Assembly (NCBI GenBank): GCA_900538355.1
Contig: UPXS01000017.1
Coordinates: 1-43,739 of the forward strand
Source: an uncultured Veillonella sp.
GTDB taxonomy: Bacteria; Bacillota; Negativicutes; Veillonellales; Veillonellaceae
Length of the DNA: 43,739 nt
Direction: 5' to 3'
Below the pieces are notes generated by a model, which saw only the letters and a program-made list of their open reading frames with translations, searched no databases and was not told the DNA's origin. This document shows positions 40,784 through 43,739 of the stretch, in pieces. Both the position numbers and the translations under genes were made by a program. Position 1 is the stretch's first letter. Every line of letters begins with the position of its first letter.

Positions 40784-40793
40784 GGAGGTATAT

Positions 40794-41591
40794 ATGATTC
40801 GAGTAATGGTAAATGGCGCTGGCGGTAAAATGGGCCGCGAAGTAGTCAAAGCAGTACATAATGATCCTGAATTAACATTAGTAGGTGGTATCGATCCTAC
40901 TAAGGCAGGTCAAGATGTAGGCTCCGTAGCGGGCATCGAACAATTAGGAATTACAATGAATACCTCCATCGATGAGGTACTTGATACAAATAAACCTGAT
41001 GTTATTGTGGATTTTACAAATCCTGCTGTCATCTATGAAAATGCTAAAAAGATGTTATCTGCAGGTATTCATGTAGTTATTGGTACTACTGGTTTAACAG
41101 CGGAACAACGCGACGAATTAGATGCTATTGGTCGTAAGAATAATGCCAATTGCCTTGTAGCACCTAATTTCTCTCTTGGTGCAGTTATGATGATGAAGGT
41201 TTCTGCTGAATTGGCTCCATATTTCCCTAATGTAGAAATTATTGAATTACATCATAACCATAAATATGATGCTCCATCTGGTACATCTATTTTAACAGCT
41301 AAATTAATTAACGAAGCTAAACAAGCTGCGAATGCAACTGCAGCAGAAGATTTAACTCGTGAAAGTTTACCAGGTGCTCGTGGTGCTAAGGTTGATGACG
41401 TAACCATTCACAGCGTTCGTTTACCTGGTTACGTAGCTCACCAAGAAGTACTATTTGGAGGCTATGATGAAACATTAACAATTCGTCACGATAGTTTAAG
41501 CCGTCTTTCCTTTATGCCAGGCGTAGTATTAGCATGTAAAAAAATTAGTGCTAAAACTGGCCTAACATACGGCTTAGAGCATTATTTATAA
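40794..41591 (+). CDS. dapB: 4-hydroxy-tetrahydrodipicolinate reductase
   Basis: NAD(P)H-dependent reductase of 265 residues in lysine and diaminopimelate synthesis. The Rossmann motif VNGAGGKMGREVVKAV starts the protein, and the active-site block is IELHHNHKYDAPSGTS. The open frame begins earlier, at 40764, but that ATG lies inside the terminator hairpin. GGAGG at 40784-40788 selects the ATG at 40794. It is the first gene of the dap operon under the lysine riboswitch. Confidence 0.97.
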   Translation: MIRVMVNGAGGKMGREVVKAVHNDPELTLVGGIDPTKAGQDVGSVAGIEQLGITMNTSIDEVLDTNKPDVIVDFTNPAVIYENAKKMLSAGIHVVIGTTGLTAEQRDELDAIGRKNNANCLVAPNFSLGAVMMMKVSAELAPYFPNVEIIELHHNHKYDAPSGTSILTAKLINEAKQAANATAAEDLTRESLPGARGAKVDDVTIHSVRLPGYVAHQEVLFGGYDETLTIRHDSLSRLSFMPGVVLACKKISAKTGLTYGLEHYL

Positions 41592-41614
41592 TATAAGAGC
41601 AAGGAGATATAGTA

Positions 41615-42646
41615 ATGAAAAAACCTAATGTTGCAATTCTTGGTGCTACTGGTGCAGTAGGAGCTGAATTTATTACACTTATTGAAGAGCGTAATTTCCC
41701 ATATGAAAATCTAAAGTTGTTAGCATCTGCTCGTTCTGCAGGTACTGAACTTACCGTTAATGGTAAAACATATGTAGTAGAGGAAGCTAAACCTGAGTCC
41801 TTTGAAAATATTGATATCGCTCTATTTGCAGGTGGTTCTATTTCTAAAACATTGGCACCAGAAGCAGCTAAAAGAGGCGCTATCGTTATTGATAACTCTA
41901 GTGCATTCCGTATGGATCCTGAAGTACCTCTCGTAGTACCAGAAGTAAATCCAGAAGATATTTTAAAACATAAAGGTATCATTGCGAATCCTAACTGCTC
42001 CACTATTATTATGAGCTTAGGTTTGAAACCACTTCATGATATTTCTCCAATTAAACGTATTGTAGTAAGTACATATCAAGCAGTATCTGGTGCAGGTAAA
42101 GAAGGCATTGAAGAACTTGAAAACCAAGTAAAACAATATACAGCCGGCGAAGAAATGACTGCAAACTTATTACCAACAGGTTCTGCGCCTAAACATTATC
42201 CTGTAGCATTTAACCTTTTACCACAAATTGATGTGTTCTTGGACAATGATTACACAAAAGAAGAAATGAAAATGGTTCATGAAACTCAAAAAATTCTTCA
42301 CGATGACACAATTCAAGTAGTACCAACTACTGTACGTGTTCCAGTGTATCGTTCCCACTCTGAATCTGTTTTAGTAGAAACAGCAGAACCAGTTTCTGTA
42401 GAAGCTTTCAAAGCAGCATGTGAAAAATTCCCTGGTTTACAAGTAAAAGATAATCCTGCAGAACAAATTTACCCAATGCCATTATATACATCTAATCAAA
42501 ACGACTGTGAAATCGGCCGTATTCGTAAAGACTTATATAATGACAAAGGTATGAATTTCTGGATTGTAGGGGACCAAATTCGTAAAGGTGCAGCACTTAA
42601 TGCATTGCAAATTGCTGAGTACTTGGTAGAAAAACAAGCATTTTAA
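41615..42646 (+). CDS. asd: Aspartate-semialdehyde dehydrogenase
   Basis: Reduces aspartyl phosphate to aspartate semialdehyde, the shared precursor of lysine, threonine and methionine. It has 343 residues. The NADP motif ILGATGAVGAEFI starts the protein. The catalytic cysteine is C128 in IIANPNCSTIIM. The VSTYQAVSGAGKEGIEEL and VPVYRSHSESV motifs follow. AAGGAG precedes the ATG. Its product feeds both DapA, encoded downstream, and Hom at 16.9 kb. Confidence 0.97.
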   Translation: MKKPNVAILGATGAVGAEFITLIEERNFPYENLKLLASARSAGTELTVNGKTYVVEEAKPESFENIDIALFAGGSISKTLAPEAAKRGAIVIDNSSAFRMDPEVPLVVPEVNPEDILKHKGIIANPNCSTIIMSLGLKPLHDISPIKRIVVSTYQAVSGAGKEGIEELENQVKQYTAGEEMTANLLPTGSAPKHYPVAFNLLPQIDVFLDNDYTKEEMKMVHETQKILHDDTIQVVPTTVRVPVYRSHSESVLVETAEPVSVEAFKAACEKFPGLQVKDNPAEQIYPMPLYTSNQNDCEIGRIRKDLYNDKGMNFWIVGDQIRKGAALNALQIAEYLVEKQAF

Positions 42647-42667
42647 TCTATCAAGGGGAGGACAGAT

Positions 42668-43555
42668 ATGAAAACCTTTGGTCGAGTATTAACGGCTATG
42701 ATTACATCATTTAATAATGATGGATCCTTAAACATAGAAAATAGTGTAGCTATTGCTAATCATTTGTTAGATAATGGCTCTGATGGCCTCGTTGTATGCG
42801 GTACAACAGGGGAAAACCCATCCATGTCTAAAGAGGATAAATTAGCATTATTTACAGCAATTGCAAAAGAATGTGGTCATAAAGGTTCTATTATTGCTAA
42901 CGTAGGTTCAAATGACACAAAATCTTCTGTAGAATTTGTGAAAGAAGTTTCTAAAATTGATGGAATCGACGGTTTATTGGTTGTAGTACCTTACTACAAT
43001 AAGCCAAACCAACAAGGCCAATACTTACACTTTAAAGCTATTGCAGAGGCTACTACACTTCCAATCATGGTATATAATGTACCAAGCCGTGTTGGAACAG
43101 GAATTTTTCCCACAACACTAGCACAATTACATAGTGAATATCCACATGTATGTGCTATTAAAGAAGCTAGTGGCAATCTTATGATTGCATCTGAAATCAA
43201 ACGCTTAATGCCAGGAGAAGACTTCATGGTATACAGTGGTGATGATGGACTTACATTACCAATGTTATCAGTAGGTGCTTGTGGTGTAGTATCCGTTGTG
43301 TCCCATGTGGCTGGCAAAGATATGAATGCTATGATTCAAGCTTATGAATCGGGTCATAATCACGAAGCACTTCGTATTCATCAAAACTTAGCTGATATCA
43401 TTAAAGCGATGTTTATCACTACAAACCCAATTCCTGTTAAATATGCAGCTCGTAAAATTGGCTTACCTGCTGGTGTATTAAATTTACCGATGTGTGAACC
43501 TAGTGCTGAAGAAGCAGCATATATTGATAAAGCTTTAGCTGAATATGTAAAATAA
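42668..43555 (+). CDS. dapA: 4-hydroxy-tetrahydrodipicolinate synthase
   Basis: Condenses pyruvate with aspartate semialdehyde, the first committed step to lysine. It is a TIM-barrel enzyme of 295 residues. The motif VCGTTGENPSMSKEDK, the tyrosine in VYNVPSRVGTG and the Schiff-base lysine K165 in AIKEASGNL identify it. GGGGAGG precedes the ATG. It is the last gene of the dapB-asd-dapA operon. Confidence 0.97.
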   Translation: MKTFGRVLTAMITSFNNDGSLNIENSVAIANHLLDNGSDGLVVCGTTGENPSMSKEDKLALFTAIAKECGHKGSIIANVGSNDTKSSVEFVKEVSKIDGIDGLLVVVPYYNKPNQQGQYLHFKAIAEATTLPIMVYNVPSRVGTGIFPTTLAQLHSEYPHVCAIKEASGNLMIASEIKRLMPGEDFMVYSGDDGLTLPMLSVGACGVVSVVSHVAGKDMNAMIQAYESGHNHEALRIHQNLADIIKAMFITTNPIPVKYAARKIGLPAGVLNLPMCEPSAEEAAYIDKALAEYVK

Positions 43556-43560
43556 AATAT

Positions 43561-43614
43561 ACAGATACTAAAAACAGTAGCTATCATATGTAGCTACTGT
43601 TTTTTTGTATCTGT
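43561..43614 (+). terminator. Strong terminator after dapA
   Basis: A 13-bp stem (AAAACAGTAGCTA with TAGCTACTGTTTT, 43571-43603) with a T-run is flanked by an outer ACAGATAC/GTATCTGT pair. Confidence 0.88.
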
Positions 43615-43655
43615 ATATAGATTGTTAAAACTTAATAGAGAACTAATATAAAAAT

Positions 43656-43685
43656 AAAACGGCTACAATTTGTAGCCGTTTTTTA
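43656..43685. terminator. Second terminator, probably for a - strand gene
   Basis: An 11-bp stem (AAACGGCTACA with TGTAGCCGTTT, loop ATT) has T's after it on the + strand and a T-rich stretch on the - strand. It fits the end of a - strand gene entering from the right, or back-up for dapA. Confidence 0.78.
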
Positions 43686-43694
43686 TTATTGTCT

Positions 43695-43739
43695 TTAGAC
43701 TGGTTCGCGACGTAGTCGCGAATCATTAAACCACCCGCT
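43695..43739 (-). CDS. Possible C-terminal end of a - strand gene (partial)
   Basis: Reading leftwards from the edge, the frame gives SGWFNDSRLRREPV and a TAA stop, 10 bases before the terminator at 43656-43685. Only 14 residues are visible and I do not recognise them. A perfect inverted repeat TTCGCGAC-GTA-GTCGCGAA (43704-43722) lies inside and may reflect this coding sequence or be a separate structure. The gene call rests on the position of the stop and terminator only. Confidence 0.35.
   Translation of the reverse strand, partial: SGWFNDSRLRREPV

Noticed and set aside
40582..40797. 71-codon open frame before dapB
   Set aside because: It lies within the lysine riboswitch and its terminator, and the translated sequence resembles no protein family.
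1..43739. Mobile elements, CRISPR arrays, tRNA or rRNA genes, prophage or defence genes
   Set aside because: None were seen on reading both strands. Gene content is continuous housekeeping with no transposase, integrase or array-like repeats.

Overview
The window is 43.7 kb of AT-rich bacterial chromosome carrying almost only housekeeping genes. Gene order and protein character point to Negativicutes, most likely Veillonella or a close relative. This is an inference from the heat-shock/PrmA/RsmE/MtaB/S21 block, the EF-P/Asp23/NusB/XseAB/IspA/TlyA/ArgR/RecN block typical of Firmicutes, the late cobalamin genes and the lysine riboswitch; no database search was possible. Nearly every gene lies on the + strand. 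The exceptions are psiE, tpx, one unrecognised small gene, and the tail of a gene at the right edge. I saw no insertion sequences, phage genes, CRISPR arrays, tRNAs or rRNAs.

Layout. (1) 1-6620: dnaK (5' truncated), dnaJ, prmA, rsmE, mtaB, a HIT protein, rpsU (too short to stand out by length) and a YqeY protein: protein folding plus ribosome and tRNA modification. (2) 6730-9883: a long glutamine synthetase behind a leader terminator, then psiE and tpx on the - strand. (3) 10170-14422: a heterodimeric ABC exporter with an asymmetric pair of ATP sites, and a SpoU/TrmH rRNA methyltransferase. (4) 14520-20512: a ChbG/HpnK-type deacetylase and a flippase-like membrane protein, running directly into an ACT regulator, hom and thrB, then htpX and ndk. 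(5) 20578-28973: corrinoid adenosyltransferase, an unrecognised antisense gene, then cobU-cobQ-cbiB-cobS-pduX-cobD-cobC and an RsuA-type pseudouridine synthase. Together these build the aminopropanol side chain from threonine and attach the nucleotide loop of B12. (6) 29044-40506: pepP, efp, two Asp23 proteins, nusB, a TsaD paralogue, xseA, xseB, a prenyl synthase, a PAP2-like membrane protein, tlyA, nadK, an rRNA-methylase-like protein, argR and recN. (7) 40503-43606: a lysine riboswitch driving dapB-asd-dapA, closed by a strong terminator.

Regulatory signals are unusually clear. There are near-consensus sigma-A promoters before rpsU, glnA, argR and dapB. Intrinsic terminators sit directly against the ribosome binding sites of glnA, the deacetylase gene, the first asp23 gene and dapB. 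Only the last is explained by a known riboswitch, so the other three are the best candidates for undescribed regulation. I found no convincing new multi-gene system. The next most interesting items are the TsaD paralogue with an intact metal site and the orphan gene inside the cobalamin cluster.
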